Positions 36,660 through 48,440 of a stretch of DNA of 64,000 bases are shown here, piece by piece (position 1 is the first letter of the stretch; each line of letters opens with the position of its first letter). The stretch lies in contig OW121743.1 in the NCBI GenBank assembly GCA_933228675.1, positions 91,261,998-91,325,997 on the forward strand, in the 5' to 3' direction. The notes under the pieces are model-generated. The model was given only the letters and a program-made list of their open reading frames with translations. It ran no database searches and was not told the origin of the DNA. The DNA is from Stomorhina lunata. Its lineage: Eukaryota > Arthropoda > Insecta > Diptera > Rhiniidae. The position numbers were made by a program, and so were the translations under genes.

Positions 36660-37956
36660 AAGAGTGTTATAAAAAAAATATGCATTTACTATTTTAGACA
36701 AAATTTATCCATAGTGCAAGAAATAATTTATTTTTTGATCAAGTTAGTTTCTATAGATATGTCAGATACTATTATTTTAGAAATTATTAATTTTCAATAG
36801 TTATTTCAATCAAAATGGACTGCGAAAAAAAGGTTCGTGAAAATATAATTACAACTTTTCAAAAAAATCCGTCATGGACTTTTAAAAAAATAGCTAAAAA
36901 TTTGAAAGTTGACCCTCGAACGGTTTCTAATGCCATCAGACGGTATAAGGAAAACCTGAGCATTGAAAGAAAACCTGGATTAGGGAGGAAAAAAGGTCCT
37001 ACAGATATTAGTAAGGCAAAAGAAGTCGAGCGACTCTTTCGAAGAGCGCCTATCACTTCTTTAAGAAAAGCAGCTCGTACGGTGAAATGTTCTACGAATT
37101 TTGCACATAGAGTCAGAGCTTATGCTGGACTGAAGACATACAAAGTCCAAAAGGTTCCAGATCGCAATGCTATAAAGAACTTAGTAGCAAAAAAACGAGC
37201 GAAAAAATTGAAGTCTGATTTTATAAAAAAATACACCTGTTGTGTGATGGATGATGAAACATACGTACTGGCAGACTTTTCTCAACTTCCTGGTCAAGAT
37301 TTTTATGTTGCTGATAAACGGGGCAATGTTCGGCAAGAGTTTCGCACAAAAAAACAAACAAAATTCCCTAAGAAGTTTCTCGTGTGGCAAGCTATTTGCA
37401 GTTGTGGCAAAAGAAGTAAAGTATTTGTGGCATCTGGCACAATAAACACAGAAATTTATATAAAGGAGTGCCTACAAAAACGGTTGTTACCCTTTTTAAG
37501 AGAGCACAGAGTGACTACATTTTTTTGGCCCGATTTGGCATCATGCCATTATGGAAAAAAGGCACTTGAGTGGTACTCAAAGAATAATGCCATTTTTGTA
37601 CCACGAGAGGCAAATCCACCTAACTTTCCAGAACTTCGGCCTGTGGAAAGGTATTGGGCTCTGGTAAAAAAGAAATTGAAGAACACAGGAAAGATTTCCA
37701 AGAACATGTCCGATTTTAAGCGCAGGTGGAACACATGCTCCAAAAAGGTATCAGAAGCAACTGTAAAATCTTTAATGGGAGGGTTTCCGAAAAAAGTCGA
37801 TAATTTTGCAAAACCCGAGTACTAAGTAAACATTTTAATGCTAAATGATTTTGTATAATATGTCATTATATTTGCGTATTTTGTAGAGTTTTTATATTAA
37901 AAGGTTTGATTTTTATTTAAGAAAATCCAACTACAAATTTTATTTAGAGCACTCTT
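36660..37956 (+). mobile_element. Apparently intact Tc1/mariner element, DD37E type
   Basis: About 1.3 kb flanked by TA on both sides (36658-36659 and 37957-37958), the target duplication of this superfamily. Both termini read AAGAGTG inward, and similarity continues for about 20 bp (AAGAGTG, T/C, T, A/C, TA...), giving short imperfect inverted repeats. It encloses one uninterrupted transposase gene. Confidence 0.9.
36815..37825 (+). CDS. DD37E transposase, intact open frame
   Basis: A 336-residue IS630/Tc1/mariner-type transposase that cuts the element out and inserts it at TA. Residues about 5-50 (IITTFQKNPSWTFKKIAKNL) and 75-110 form the two helix-turn-helix units, followed by basic clusters such as KKRAKKLK near 127-133. 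Catalytic residues are D147 in VMDDETY, D240 in FFWPDLASCHY and E278 in LRPVERYW. There are 37 residues between the last two, which defines the DD37E group. No stop or shift is present, so the element may be active or recently active. Length is usual for the family. Confidence 0.93.
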   Translation: MDCEKKVRENIITTFQKNPSWTFKKIAKNLKVDPRTVSNAIRRYKENLSIERKPGLGRKKGPTDISKAKEVERLFRRAPITSLRKAARTVKCSTNFAHRVRAYAGLKTYKVQKVPDRNAIKNLVAKKRAKKLKSDFIKKYTCCVMDDETYVLADFSQLPGQDFYVADKRGNVRQEFRTKKQTKFPKKFLVWQAICSCGKRSKVFVASGTINTEIYIKECLQKRLLPFLREHRVTTFFWPDLASCHYGKKALEWYSKNNAIFVPREANPPNFPELRPVERYWALVKKKLKNTGKISKNMSDFKRRWNTCSKKVSEATVKSLMGGFPKKVDNFAKPEY

Positions 37957-39348
37957 TATTTCGAAATCCTAGTGTTTCGAAAGTGGCATTAGTTTAAGCT
38001 ATGGTTTAATGGACTTAAACTAAACGTTTAAGTAGTTAAAATCTTAAGAAAATTTTAAGTGTTCTAGAAATTTGAATAATGCAAATACTTGAGTATGTAC
38101 TTGAATTCTCAATAAAATTTCAAGTATCACTTGAGCTAAAGAAAAGATTAACAAAAGGATTTGCGAGAGCCTAAAGGATTAAATAGTAGAATGGAGAAAA
38201 TCCTTAAAGTAGTTTAACTATTTCTAATAACATAAACCGCAATTAAGTGATCTAGTATTAGGAAATATGCATAAATTGGACCAGGTCAATTTTACAAATC
38301 TTTTTTAAATATTTCTATTTAAAATCAAAGATTTTCAGAGACAACTTAACACATTAAAGGCTAAGAGGAAAATATTATTTTGTGAGGATTATAAGAAGAA
38401 CTTTGTAAGATTTAGAGATTAGTTTTTCAAAATTATTTAAAATAATTTGTTGTTTTTTGAAGCAAGTAAAAATAAGAAAAAAATCTTAATAACACTTTTT
38501 CTTTTAGAATATTTTACACTCGCTTGATTCATTTAATTTTCATTCAAATTTATCCAGATCTTAAGCATTAAAGCCTCTATCTATCTCTTCGTTTGATTTC
38601 ATTTACTTAAAGTTAGTTTTAGTTTTTCTTGTCGATAGAAGATAGGAGTATCTCTGTTGCTACCATATGTGTACTCCTTGAAGGCAATTTGATGATCCTC
38701 CCGATAGGACCTACAACAACATATTTAAACATATTGACTGCTTGGCATGTTTTCTTTGAATTTCATTACATGGCATGAACGTCTTCTTTTCCTTTAATTT
38801 TATGCTCCAGTGGGTTTTTAGTTACGTTCGACTAGCGCGTGGTCTCCTTAGGATTATTTCTGCTTAATAATGTAGTTTTTATATCTTTTAAAATACATTT
38901 TAACATAATGATGATGATTTATATCTATCTTCCAAGATGATATGCAAAAACATACAAACAAGTATTATTTTCATTTTCTTAGTCCTAATGCTTTGGAATT
39001 GTTGTGCGAGTAGTAGTAGACTTGATCTCGTATCTGATCTTTGTTGGTGTAATTTTATGTATACCTCCTCTAAGACTTGTAGTTGTTGTTTTTATAGTAG
39101 ATACTCCTTTCATTTGCCATATGTTGTTGCTTAAGACTTGAAAGAAATTATGTTATAATGTCATACTTTAAATGTCACCAAAGTCAACAACAATGTTCAA
39201 AGAAGTTGGAGAAATAAAAATAATAATAAAATTTGGTATATACTTTTGGTATTTTAACTAGATCGTGTCTCAACATCTGTTCTCATTTGCCTGTTCATAT
39301 GTAACCACTAATTATTTCAAATTCTTTCTTCGAGTTTAATGAAATTAA
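37957..39348. other. Intergenic DNA
   Basis: Mixed-composition stretches at 38630-38860 and 38930-39130 have no recognisable gene. An open frame at 38937-39134 is cysteine- and serine-rich without family signature. Nothing supportable. Confidence 0.4.
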
Positions 39349-40112
39349 AACAAGTAAGAAAGCGCTATAGTCGGTCAATCCCGACCATACGATACCCTTC
39401 ACCACTAAGGTCAAATGTGTTATTTTTCCTGTATAAAGACAAATATTTGCTAAATTTTGCCATCATACAAACATTTTCTCAAAACTTATATATTTAACCT
39501 GTCTCCGCCATTTGGACTTATATGAAAGCTAGGGTCAAATGTGTTACAAAATTAAATATGTATGCAAAAAATAAACTCAAAATTTTCATTATCTTTAGAT
39601 TTACGAGCGTTTTAGTGATTTTTTGTCTCATTTAGTGCGTTTTTATAGAAGAGTTTGTATGGGAGCTATGGTCAAATGTGGACCGATTTCAACGAAATTT
39701 GGTACAGTGATTTTAGTTTATATAAGCAGTATTTGATTTAAATTTCATGAAAAGATATTGATATTTGTGGCCAATATGTCAATTCCGGGAAGTGGGACCT
39801 ATGGGAGGTACCATAAATAATGAACCGATTTTGGCCAGTTTCACTAGCCATGGTCAAATTATCAAAAAATGATCTGTGCCAAATTTGATCAAATTATCTT
39901 TAGAATTGCGACCTGTAGTTTGATTACAAGGTTTACATGGGGGTCCAGCCAGCCACATGGACGGACGGACGGATATCGCTAAATCGACTCAGAAAGTGAT
40001 TCTAAGCCAATTGGTATTCTAAAAGGTGGGTCTAAGACAAATATTTCTATGCGTTACATACATCAGCACAACTTATAATACCCTTTCCACCTATGGTAGT
40101 GAAGGGTATAAA
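39349..40112 (+). mobile_element. Full-length mini-me-like dispersed repeat, copy 2
   Basis: Starts ACAAGTAAGAAAGCGCTATA and ends CCTATGGTAGTGAAGGGTAT. Inverted ATACCCTTCACCAC motifs lie inside both ends. The tract GGACGGACGGACGG at 39959-39972 is followed by ATATCGCTAAATCGACTCAG. Opposite orientation to copy 1. Confidence 0.78.
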
Positions 40113-40289
40113 TATTTGATAATAAATTTAACATAGCAAAGTGAAGGAATTTAGCTATGTAAAATTGTTTAAAAAATATATTTATAAGCTGAATATGCAA
40201 TTATATGCACATGATTTATATATTGTTCTCAAGCCAAGACCTCAGTGTTTAGTTGGAGATAAGTTTCGAAAATCTAACAGTTTCTTTTT

Positions 40290-41116
40290 GTGAAAATTTT
40301 CGACATTGAAGATGATAGGAACATTATTCCTCATTCGAGTGTTATGTCGACCAGAAAAGGATGGGCTTCAAACAAAAAACGAGTGTTTCTTAAAGATATA
40401 CGGTTTTCCGAAAAAGAAACCAAACATTTTGGAAGTGGCAATACAAACAGCCTTTTCGAAGATGTAATAGACCCACTATTACTATATATAGACTTCGAGA
40501 AAAGATTTTATAATATAAAGATGTTGCACTTGCATACATTGATTTGCCCGATGGTCGTTTTGAAAAGTCCTATAAAGCGGTATACTGCTTTTACTCTAAT
40601 TTGGAAACAACTGATGGAGACGATTATCCAGGCACACACACGTGCTCATGACTTTTTCCTTACTCGTTCTGAAAAACGAAAAATAACAACAATACATAAC
40701 ATAACACACAGCAAATACAATTATCAGAGCAAATTCTCGTTTTAAGATTGAGATTGTCTTGGATATACAAATTTGGGGTTAGGTAGTAAATTGGCTGTCA
40801 ATTGATGAAATATCCAGAATTGAGCTGTTATCCTGTCATCCATTTATCCACACAAAACTGCCGAATATCGGGCATACAAAATTTACAAACAGTCCTCGAA
40901 AACCATAACATTGGTACTAACTCTGCAGATTCTAAACTATTCGACGGATTTGACGAAATTTTGAACATCAGTAGAAGAGAAGTTAGGCTTTTAGAGCAAT
41001 GTTTAATGATGTGTCTATCGATGGCACAGAGGGCTCTACAGCGGACCAAATTTGACCACTTCGGTTATAAAGAATATTTTGGTGCGTATAATTTTCGCCA
41101 ATTTGGTCCGATCTAA
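40290..41116 (+). pseudogene. Possible broken coding relic, family not recognised
   Basis: Two long frames for such AT-rich DNA (40290-40745 and 40802-41116) have protein-like composition. Another frame across 40518-40640 also reads plausibly (LAYIDLPDGRFEKSYKAVYC), overlapping the first. The switching frames suggest a frameshifted remnant of a gene or large transposon. I cannot assign a family, and chance is not excluded. Confidence 0.2.
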
Positions 41117-41221
41117 AAGATTTTTACATTTTCAAGCCACAAAAGGCCTGAAGTCCATAAAACTTAATTTTTTGAAAAGTTTTCAAACCTTTACTTTTAG
41201 GGTCAAACCCTTAACCCTTTC

Positions 41222-41570
41222 AGTACCAGAAATGAAAGTAAAATTTTTAAAATAAAATTTTTTTCAAAAAAGTACTAGAAATTACATGTTTTTATTGTTA
41301 TATTTCAATGAGAATTTAAAAAAATCGTTCATAGGCGCCCTTAATTAAGTTTTTTTTACAAATTAACCCTTGCGTACCCATGGGTTAAGCATTGGAACTA
41401 ACTAGAGCCCATGGGTCAGAAAGGGTTAATTTATATAAAAATGTATTTAAATGCGCCTTTGAGCGATTTTTTAAATTTTTATTGAAATATAACAATAAAA
41501 ACATGTAATTTTTAGTATTCTTTTGAAAAAATGTGATATTTTAAAAATTTTATTTTTGAAACTGGTAATA
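41222..41570. mobile_element. Long palindrome (foldback/MITE-like), centre 41396
   Basis: Two arms of about 165 bp are inverted copies. TTACATGTTTTTATTGTTAT on the left answers ATAACAATAAAAACATGTAA on the right. CCCATGGG occurs at 41377-41384 and 41408-41415 around a loop of about 23 bp. TACCAG and CTGGTA mark the outer limits. Arms differ by scattered substitutions. No coding sequence and no clear target duplication. Confidence 0.85.
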
Positions 41571-41994
41571 AAATGGCTAATGACATCAGATTTCAACCAA
41601 ATTTCTAATATTTATTTCTATCCATTGATGAAAAATAATTTAATATTTAATAATTCACGTCCTTTTTTTACAACTTTGTTGAAAAATTGGGGTTTTTCGA
41701 AATCCCTTGATTTCAAGTGGCAGTTACGGCTAAGCCGTTAGAGATCTCGCTCTATTTTTTTCTTTGAAGTGATCTTCAGGGTGTTCTTACTAAAACCTTG
41801 GAACTTATTTTTCACTTTTTTCGAATTCGTTTAACAAGCTATTAAAAAAAACCAAAAAAGGAGTTTAGAAAACGGCATGAGAAAGAAAACTTTTTTTGAC
41901 CCATTGTAACCGAAATTGATATTAAATATTTTAAGATCTTTAAAAAGCAAAAAAGTCAAACTTATTAACATTTTTAAAAATAATAAATATTTTA

Positions 41995-42142
41995 ATGAAA
42001 AGTTTTACTGTAGTGTATTGCACTAAGATTCCAATTTATTATAATTTTTTTTTATTGTAAATAGTTTTTTGATAAAACCAAAAAATGTTGGTTGGGAAAC
42101 CTTTCCTCGACGCGTTTCGATGGTTGGTTAGGCCATCTCTTA
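41995..42142 (+). mobile_element. Dispersed 150-bp repeat, copy 2
   Basis: Reverse complement of 33704-33855. Carries GTTTTACTGTAGTGTATTGC at one end and GGTTGGTTAGGCCATCTCTT at the other. Confidence 0.8.
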
Positions 42143-42424
42143 AAGAGCATTATCCCTAATTGTAGACAGAGCGAAAACCACACATTATATCTTTTTTTCT
42201 GGAAAGAATAAATAAGAATTATTGTGTCCAACAGTTATCAACATAAAGCGAAGATTGTCATTTGAACAAAAACACACAAAAATTCCTTTCCTTCCATTCC
42301 TTTATTTCTACAAGTTTGTTTTTGCTTTTTTGGCGACTATGACAAAAGTGCTATAAAGGGGGTTTAAAACTTGGCTGATATGTGATAAAAAGGTTTATCA
42401 AAAATTTTGGGACATCAAACATTT

Positions 42425-42548
42425 AATTAAAATGTTTTACTGTAGTGTATGGCACTAAGATCCCAGTTCATCACAATTATTTATTATTGTAATAAATAGT
42501 TTTTTGATAAAACCAAAAAATGTTGGTGGGGAAACCTCTCCTCGACTT
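42425..42548 (+). mobile_element. Dispersed 150-bp repeat, copy 3 (truncated)
   Basis: Same orientation as copy 2. Begins ATGTTTTACTGTAGTGTATG and stops at GGGAAACCTCTCCTCGAC, lacking the GGTTGGTTAGGCC end. Confidence 0.78.
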
Positions 42549-44237
42549 GTGTATTGCATATGCTCAGGGGAGTCTTCAGGGAAGTAAAATATTTTAAAAA
42601 CCCTCAATAATTAAGAAAGTTTTCAATCTATTTTAAAGTTTTATATGTCGTTGGAAAGCCCATTTAGTTCTTAGTAACATGCCGTTAAATACTTTTTTAA
42701 AAAAAGTATTCTAAGTGAAATTTTTTTCAAACATTTTTTATGAATAACAATTATTTTCGGTCTCTGGAAGGAACACCTTCCTTATTTTTCCCAAGTAACT
42801 GGCATGTCCAAACTTTGGCATCAAGTCGTCACGCTTTGTAAAAAATTTAGGGTACGTCTTTCTGTAAAATGACTTTAAATTTTTTTGGACACTCTAATAT
42901 ATGTATTAGAATTTAAAGGCTTCCGTGGTATTAAGGTGGTTTTCGAGAGCTAGGTTTATATGAGAGCTATGGTTAAATGTGGTCAGATTTCAGTAACATT
43001 TTTTTATATATGGGACCTATTTATAATATAATAAATACTTTTCATTAACTTTCTTAAAAATGTTGGTTTGTGATGAAACCTTTTCAAATCAAAACAGATT
43101 TTAAACAAAAAACCAACACAACTATATATTGCAAATAACAGCAGGTTTTAAACACTTGAGAAAAAAATTGAAATAAAATATTTTAAAACTTATCCTCAAG
43201 TATTAAAAAAACGAATAGAATTTTAAGCAGGATAATCTAAATGAGTTAAATATATAAGACCCTGAAATTGTAAAGGTATGTGTGAAAAGCATTTAAAATA
43301 CACACCAAACAAAAATATGAATGTCACACCATGTTCCAAAAAATCCTTACACTTTTACCTTCATTCTTCGACTAACACCTCAGAAACTGTGTGTGTTCTA
43401 GATAAATTCTTTTAAAACTAAAATCTTCAATGAAAAATTTGAAAAAAAAAAATCATGCTGCTTTTCAAAGCCAAATGTTTATTAAAACTTTGGTTTTTTT
43501 GCAACATAATATTATGGGACCGTCTTAATGATTTTGGTTGAAAGAAATTGCAAATAATGCGAATAAATGAGAGAATAACGATACGGGCGGGCTCTTTATA
43601 GAGTTAAAGTAAAATTTCTAGTTATTATATTATTTGAGATCTAAAGAGATCTTTAGAATTTGTTTTTTTCTTGAAACATTTTCTTTAAAAATTTCGAAAC
43701 GTCTTTCGTTTTATTTCAAATTGATTGAAATGTCATAATAATCTATTGTTCAGTTTAAGAAATAAATGAATGAATCATTGAGAAAAGTAGAAAATCATTG
43801 CAGGTTTTGTTAGATATGAATAGAACCATTTAAATTTTGAAACATGTTGTGTCATTGTCCATTCTAACAACTCAATTGACTTTGATGAGATTTTATGAAT
43901 TGCAAAATTGTTAATTGTTTTCATTGATGTTTCAATTTACTTGTGTGGCATAGAAATTTGAAGAAATGCTCAAAACAATTTAAAGAACTATATAAATTCC
44001 GAGTAGACTGGATATTTGAGTTTAAATGATTTAACAATTTTTAGCAATAAACAAAAATATTTTATTAGTTTGACGAGTTCAATATTTCCAAATACATTTT
44101 TTTTGCGAAAATTAAAAATTTACGCAATTTTATTTGGAATGTAACTTTTTTCATTGAAAACCTAAGATGCAAAGTTTATCTCTTAATAAACATCGGGACT
44201 TTTATCATTAAAACAATGTATAAATCAACTTCATATA
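42549..44237. other. AT-rich intergenic DNA
   Basis: A fragment at about 42955-43000 (GAGAGCTATGGTTAAATGTG) is a short piece of the mini-me-like family. No gene recognised. Confidence 0.4.
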
Positions 44238-45540
44238 TCGGGTGTTTTTTATTGAGGTATAGAACTTTAAGTTGGCATCACTTTTTTAACTGGCGGCCTT
44301 TTTGTCAGCTGTCAAGTGGTTAATATTTAGTTTGGTTTGTCATTTCATCATGAACAGGTTGACAAAAGAACAGCGCTTGCAAATCGTGCAAATTTATTTC
44401 GAAAATAATGGTTCAGTTCGCGAAGTTTACCGCAAGCTCCGTCCATTTTATGGTCGACATAATCGTCCATCAGAGCAATTAATTCGGTTAACCATGGATC
44501 GTTTTCGCACTACGTTTACTCTATGTGATAATACGCATCCGCAGCGACGTCGAACAGTGCGCACCGAAGAAACAATTGCCGCTGTAGAGCAAAGTGTTGA
44601 AGAGGACCCGAATGAATCGATTCGCCACCGTGCACAGCAATTGGAGCTTTGTCCATCAACTTTATGGAAGATTTTGCGCAAAGATCTTGGCTTGTGACCT
44701 TACAAGATCCAGCTTGTGCAAGAATTAAAGCCGCGAGACCATGCAATGCGTCGTGATTTTGGTGTATGGGCCGAAAATAAGATTGATCTCGATGCTGATT
44801 TTCATCGCAAAATTTTGTTCAGTGATGAGGCTCATTTTTGGTTGAATGGCTACGTCAACAAGCAAAATTGCCGCATTTGGAGTGAAGAGAATCCACATGA
44901 GACCCTTGAGACGCCATTACATCCACAAAAACTGACTGTTTGGTGTGCTCTATGGGCTGGTGGAGTCATTGTTCCATACTTCTTCCGAAATAATGCTGGA
45001 GAGTCAGTTACCATAAATGGAGACCGGTATAGAGCCATGATAACCGAAAATTTTGTTCCCCAATTGGACGGCATGAATGTGGATGAGTTCTGGTTCCAAC
45101 AAGACGGCGCTACATGCCACACAGCGCACGTCACAATTGATTTATTGAAGGAAACATTCGATGAGCGCATAATTTCTCGGAATGGACCTGTCAATTGGCC
45201 ACCAAGATCGTGCGATTTGACACCACTGGATTATTTTCTTTGGGGATATGTGAAGTCGCTCGTCTACGCCAACAAACCAGAAACGTTAGGGGACTTGGAA
45301 GCCAACATTCGTGGCGTTATTGCCAACATACGGCCCCATATGCTCGAAAAAGTAGTTGAAAATTGGACCTGTAGAATTGGCTTTATTCGAGCCAGCCGCG
45401 GCGGCCACATGCCCGAAATCATATTTAAACATTAATGACATAAAATTATCCTTCCAATAAAGCCAAATTGATGGACATTAAAACGATTTTCTTGTGTTTT
45501 ATTTCAATTCGAAGTTCTATACCTCTAAAAAAACACCCAT
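44238..45540 (+). mobile_element. Mariner element, DD41D (rosa-like), full length
   Basis: 1303 bp between TA dinucleotides at 44236-44237 and 45541-45542. The terminal inverted repeats, read inward from the two ends, are TCGGGTGTTTTTTATTGAGG and ATGGGTGTTTTTTTAGAGG. Both then continue with TATAGAACTT, so about 29 bp match with few differences. It contains a nearly complete transposase gene. The high similarity of the ends shows a young insertion. Confidence 0.93.
44350..45435 (+). pseudogene. DD41D mariner transposase with a single premature stop
   Basis: Starting at MNRLTKEQRL (an upstream in-frame ATG at 44302 is less likely), the frame covers 361 codons. One TGA at 44695-44697, codon 116, interrupts it after KILRKDLGL. 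Reading continues in the same frame. The N-terminal helix-turn-helix includes RHNRPSEQLI, and the second DNA-binding unit reads STLWKILRKDL. Catalytic residues are D159 (FSDEAHFW), D252 (FQQDGATCH) and D294 (LTPLDYFLWG). There are 41 residues between the last two, as in the rosa/DD41D mariners of tephritid flies. Only the one defect is seen. Confidence 0.92.
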
Positions 45541-45610
45541 TATTTGCTTATTTGGCCTAAAATAGAAAATTTGTCACATTATATAAAACAAGAAAAATAA
45601 TTTAATTTAA

Positions 45611-46363
45611 AACAAGTAAGAAAGTGCTATAGTCGGTCAAGCCCGACCATACGATACCCTTCACCACTAAGGTCAAAGGTGTTATTTGGTATAAAGACAA
45701 ATATTTGCTTAATTTTGCCATCATACAAACATATTCTCAGAACTTATACATTTAAGCTGTTTCCGTCATTTGGACTTATATGAGAGCTAGGGTCAAATCT
45801 GGACCAATTATCTCGAAATTTGGCAAATTGATTACAAAAAATTATGTATGCAAAAAATAAACTTAAAATTCTCATTATCTTCGGATTTACGAGCGTTTTA
45901 GTGAATTTTATTTCATTTAGTTCGTTTTCAGAAAAGAGTTTGTATGGGAGCTATGGTCAAATGTGGACCGATTTCAACGAAATTTGGTACAGTGATTTAG
46001 TTTTACATAAGTAGTATTTGTTTTAAGTTTCATGAAAAAATATTGATTTTTGTGGCCAATATATCAATTCCGGGAAGTGGGACCTATGGGAGGTACCATA
46101 TATAATGGACCGATTTTGACGAATTTCAATAGCCATGGTCCCATTATCAAAAATGCCAAATTTCATCAAGGTTTACAAGGTTTACATAGGGGTCCAGCCA
46201 GCCAGCCAGACGGACGGACGGACATCGCTAAATCGACTCAGAAAGTTATTCAAAGCCTATTGGTATACTAAAAGGTGGGTCTAAGACAAATATTTCTATG
46301 CGTTACATACATCAGCACAAACTTATAATACCCTTTCCACCTATTGTGGTGAAGGGTATAAAA
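45611..46363 (+). mobile_element. Full-length mini-me-like dispersed repeat, copy 3
   Basis: Same orientation and layout as the copy at 39349. ACAAGTAAGAAAGTGCTATA start, GACGGACGGACGGAC at 46210-46224, end CTATTGTGGTGAAGGGTATA. It lies only 70 bp from the mariner end. Confidence 0.8.
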
Positions 46364-47459
46364 AATTCTGAAACTTTTTTATTTGATTGAAAGCACTTTT
46401 CCTGAATCAATAATTTTATAAACATTTTTTATGTATATGATGACTTAATTGAATTTGATCTCAATAACTTTATAACAAATAATGATTTCAATGAATTTTA
46501 ATTTTACTATCTTTAAATTATAAATTGACATCATTTGATAAATGTCCTTTTAAATTATAGAATTTGGACACCTAATTTTTCATGCAAATGCAACTTGTAG
46601 CCTCTTTATGCCACTTCTAAACTGAAATTACTTTAAATTTCTAAACCTTTCATCACCTAATGTAATATGCCACCAAATTCAAAGTGATTTCCATAACAAA
46701 ATTTAACATTGAAATTCTAAAACCATCAATCACATATCAAAACATTTTAAAATTTGACATTTAACCCTTAAACTTAAGGTATTTAAGTGTGAGAAATGAA
46801 ATCGAAAAAACATGAATTTTAAGTAAGTGAAACCGAAACCAAAGAACATGAATTATTAATTAGTTTTTTAAAATAGAAAAAGGTTTTGAATAAACACGAA
46901 AAAGATGACTCAAGGAACAGACACAACTTTAAGAAAAATCAATCAAATGACTAAAATTTTGAAATCCTTTCTTATGAAAGAAAAATTTTGATTTCTTCTT
47001 GGCATTGAAGGTGGCCTTAAAATTTCTTTAAATTAAATTTTCCAACAAAAATTATTTAAAAGATTTTAACAATTCTAAGGAAATTTCGTACCATTATTTG
47101 CAAAATATCTTTGACGAAACAAAAGATCAATGACAACTTCATAGACGTAATTGTCCAAGTCAATTGAGTTGTAACTTTTTACAATGACTCATCAGGAATT
47201 TGTTTTTAGAATATAAGTCTGTCATGATTTCATAATTTTCATTTAATATTCTTGTTTTAATTCATCGAAACATTTTATTTGCAATGTAATGCAATTTTTA
47301 TAAATAAATATTTGTAAAGAAGTAGTTTTCGTTTGAAAATTTGTTGAAACATTAGCCCAAATGTAAACATTTCGCAAATTCTACCATGATAGACTACTTG
47401 AAACGCGTTTTCAACTAGTCTAACCAATTGTTAATTCTTAGAACACTACAACTCTTGAA
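46364..47459. other. AT-rich intergenic DNA
   Basis: No gene, RNA or repeat structure recognised. Confidence 0.4.
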
Positions 47460-47735
47460 ACAATTAGGCTTGTGCTGATGTTTGTAATGCCACCTTTAAA
47501 TATGACCGTCCGATAAACAAAATATCGTGGCAATCGGTCCACATTTGACCATAGCACCCATATGAGACCGTTTAATGGAAATGACATAAAAGTACTTGAA
47601 TCTGGATAAATTGTTAATATGATGACAATTAAGCGCAAATATTCCCCAAAATTAGGAAAAACTTGTAAATTTGTTGGTCCATATTTGACCTTAGTGGTAA
47701 AATAGTCGAGCATGACCTATTAAAAATTTTTCTTA
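47460..47735 (-). mobile_element. Decayed mini-me-like repeat
   Basis: Scattered matches in the order of the minus-strand copies: GGCTTGTGCTGATGTTTGTA, CGGTCCACATTTGACCATAG, then TTTGACCTTAGTGGT and GACC near the end. More diverged than the other copies, so older. Confidence 0.65.
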
Positions 47736-48049
47736 CTTATTTTAAATTTTTTTCTCCATAATTTTTCATATTTTGTTCGTTTTTTTTCTGAAAAACAAAT
47801 ATTTTCGAATGTTTAGTTAGAATATAATTTTTTGAAATTAAAACTAATAAAACATAGTATATTTCGAATTAAAGACCCTAATCATGGCTTTACAAAAGTA
47901 TGTAAATCATTTGCATATTTTTGCATATTCAGCCTAAACTCAAAAAAAAAGTTTTCATAACCATTAAAAATGTAAAAATGTTACTTTCTGTGTATTGCGC
48001 TAAGTTTAATTAGGATATAACTTTTTAAATGAAAATTTTTGAAACCAAT

Positions 48050-48440
48050 ATAGGCAATTCCGAAAAACATTAAACCAAGGACAAAATTTTAAAATCGTCA
48101 AAGTCACATATTTGTGTTAATGTAAAAATTAACCTTTAGAATATTTAATGGATACAACTTTTGATTGTTCTCTTCGTGAATGGCAGGGGTTTATTTGCAC
48201 CCATCTCGAATTTTTATAATTTTTTTAAAATAATAGGTTTTTTAAAAGTTCATAAAAATCGCAAAAATATCCATTTAGCTATCAAGTTTCAGTAGGGGCT
48301 CAAAGTCTGCTTAATTTTATACAATTAGATGTAAAAAGAAAAAAGAGCTCACAGGGTCTAGCGTCCGTCACAGAATTAAAGGTTTTTTTAATTTGACTAG
48401 GGCAATTTTTCTTTTTTCTCCAATTGAACTTGGTTCGTAA
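48050..48440 (+). repeat. Dispersed repeat with GCGTCCGTCAC motif, copy 1
   Basis: Matches 63565-64000 over about 390-435 bp: GAAAAACATTAAACCAAGGA, CGTGAATGGCAGG, GGGCTCAAAGTCTGCTTAA, GCGTCCGTCACAGAA and CTCCAATTGAACTT are shared in order. Copy 1 probably extends right to about 49640 because the TAGCGTCCGTCAC motif recurs there. No intact gene. Confidence 0.75.

Noticed and set aside
44448..45194. Antisense frames across the mariner
   Set aside because: They are shadows of the transposase gene on the opposite strand. Similar shadows exist over the LRRC57-like gene, the CYP4G genes and the DD37E gene.
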